Shown here: positions 5,640 to 6,009 of the stretch, piece after piece
Layout: each line of letters starts with the position of its first letter
Numbering within the stretch: position 1 is the stretch's first letter
Origin: JAMCUI01 sp964520615
GTDB taxonomy: Bacteria; Patescibacteriota; Microgenomatia; 2-02-FULL-39-11
Reading direction: 5' to 3'
NCBI GenBank assembly: GCA_964520615.1
Contig: CAZFNL010000003.1
Coordinates: 1-6,009, forward strand
Length of the DNA: 6,009 nt
Made by a program: the position numbers and the translations under genes
Notes under the pieces: model-generated
Seen by the model: the letters and a program-made list of their open reading frames with translations, nothing else
Told to the model about the DNA's origin: nothing
Database searches by the model: none

Positions 5640-5670
5640 AATTGTAATATAGATTACAATTCATTGTCAA
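5640..5670 (-). promoter_or_regulatory. Cupredoxin promoter overlapped by a 22-bp palindrome
   Basis: Positions 5640-5661 are a dyad with perfect 9-base arms, AATTGTAAT and ATTACAATT, around ATAG. On the minus strand a perfect -35, TTGACA, lies at 5665-5670, and the best -10, TATTAC (5644-5649), sits inside the dyad at a short 15-base spacing. A regulator bound here would block or remodel the promoter. Transcription would begin only a few bases from the ATG, which fits the missing SD. The regulator is unknown; no copper sensor gene is visible in the window. Confidence 0.55.
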
Positions 5671-5708
5671 ATTCGATGCTTAAATGCAGATATTTTACCA
5701 ACTGTAAT

Positions 5709-5975
5709 CTAACCCCGGAGAACGAAATTCTGGATAAGCGTGCTGTACGTCAGGGCGTTTTCCGCCAATTTTTCTTTTGGCTGTGATTTCAATTTCTCAA
5801 CTCTATCCAATATCTGTACCATATACGGCTTAAGACCTTTTCCTTTATATTCCCTTTTCCTTGATACTGCCTCATCAAGAAATCTTTGGGCCATAGCATA
5901 AGAACCCAGGTGAAATCCTAGAGCCGCCCTTTTAAGATCCATTGCCAGTGAACCTAAAATAACTTTTTTATCCAT
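5709..5975 (-). CDS. Small helical protein of unknown function
   Basis: This is an 88-residue protein that I do not recognise as a named family. It looks entirely alpha-helical, with segments at about 5-24 (VILGSLAMDLKRAALGFHLG), 25-44 (rich in charged residues), 48-63 and 66-85. It is basic overall, with no cysteines, no membrane helix and no signal peptide. It begins MDKKVILGSLAMDL; the stretch upstream holds only a weak GGA about nine bases before the ATG. Size and position (75 bp upstream of the cupredoxin, same strand) recall a small metal sensor such as CsoR, but the Cys-His-Cys ligands of CsoR are absent, so that is not supported. The open frame has no stops and sensible composition, so it is probably a real gene. 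Confidence 0.65.
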   Translation of the reverse strand: MDKKVILGSLAMDLKRAALGFHLGSYAMAQRFLDEAVSRKREYKGKGLKPYMVQILDRVEKLKSQPKEKLAENALTYSTLIQNFVLRG

Positions 5976-6009
5976 AAACTATTCCAAAGAAATATTTCAT
6001 CAGTGCGGT

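Noticed and set aside
5709..5975. CsoR-type copper sensor
   Set aside because: Size and position are suggestive, but the protein has no cysteine and lacks the CsoR sequence pattern.
5970..6000. Ten-codon frame starting at ATG 6000-5998 as a leader peptide
   Set aside because: It is too short, has no ribosome binding site in view and overlaps the start of the small helical gene by chance.
1..6009. CRISPR array, prophage or complete insertion sequence
   Set aside because: No regularly spaced direct repeats, no transposase or integrase frames and no phage structural genes were seen.

Overview
The window reads as chromosomal DNA of a small-genome, AT-leaning bacterium that uses the standard code. 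The best guess is Patescibacteria/CPR (Microgenomates-like), from compact genes, mostly missing Shine-Dalgarno (SD) sites, a salvage-type NAD gene and a membrane-anchored cupredoxin. This placement is inference, because no rRNA or ribosomal protein gene is present. Most genes are on the minus strand; only a tRNA and the acetyltransferase behind it are on the plus strand.

Positions 1-1262 form an NAD-salvage block. The left edge holds the N-terminal 137 codons of a nicotinate phosphoribosyltransferase (pncB) that runs out of the window. Upstream of it, in the same direction, lies nrtR, a Nudix-related repressor of NAD metabolism with a degenerate Nudix box. The 242-bp gap between them contains a GC-rich element able to fold into a long hairpin (516-600). 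It also contains a perfect 21-bp palindrome next to the pncB -10 region, a strong candidate NrtR operator.

Positions 1361-4015 encode an unusual 884-residue sigma-70 family protein. A recognisable sigma core (regions 1.2 to 4) is preceded by three divergent copies of a ~110-residue HTH-like module joined by very basic linkers. It is followed by a second sigma-region-4-like domain at the extreme C-terminus. This is the most novel object in the window.

Positions 4016-4752 hold a REP-like inverted repeat of a widespread type, then a good sigma-70 promoter, tRNA-Ala(GGC), and a GNAT acetyltransferase gene that starts five bases after the tRNA and has no ribosome binding site. Positions 4763-5975 hold three minus-strand genes: a small helical protein of unknown function, a membrane-anchored cupredoxin with all four copper ligands, and a VOC/glyoxalase-fold protein that probably shares the cupredoxin transcript. 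A 22-bp palindrome overlaps the likely cupredoxin promoter, and its half-site recurs nearby.
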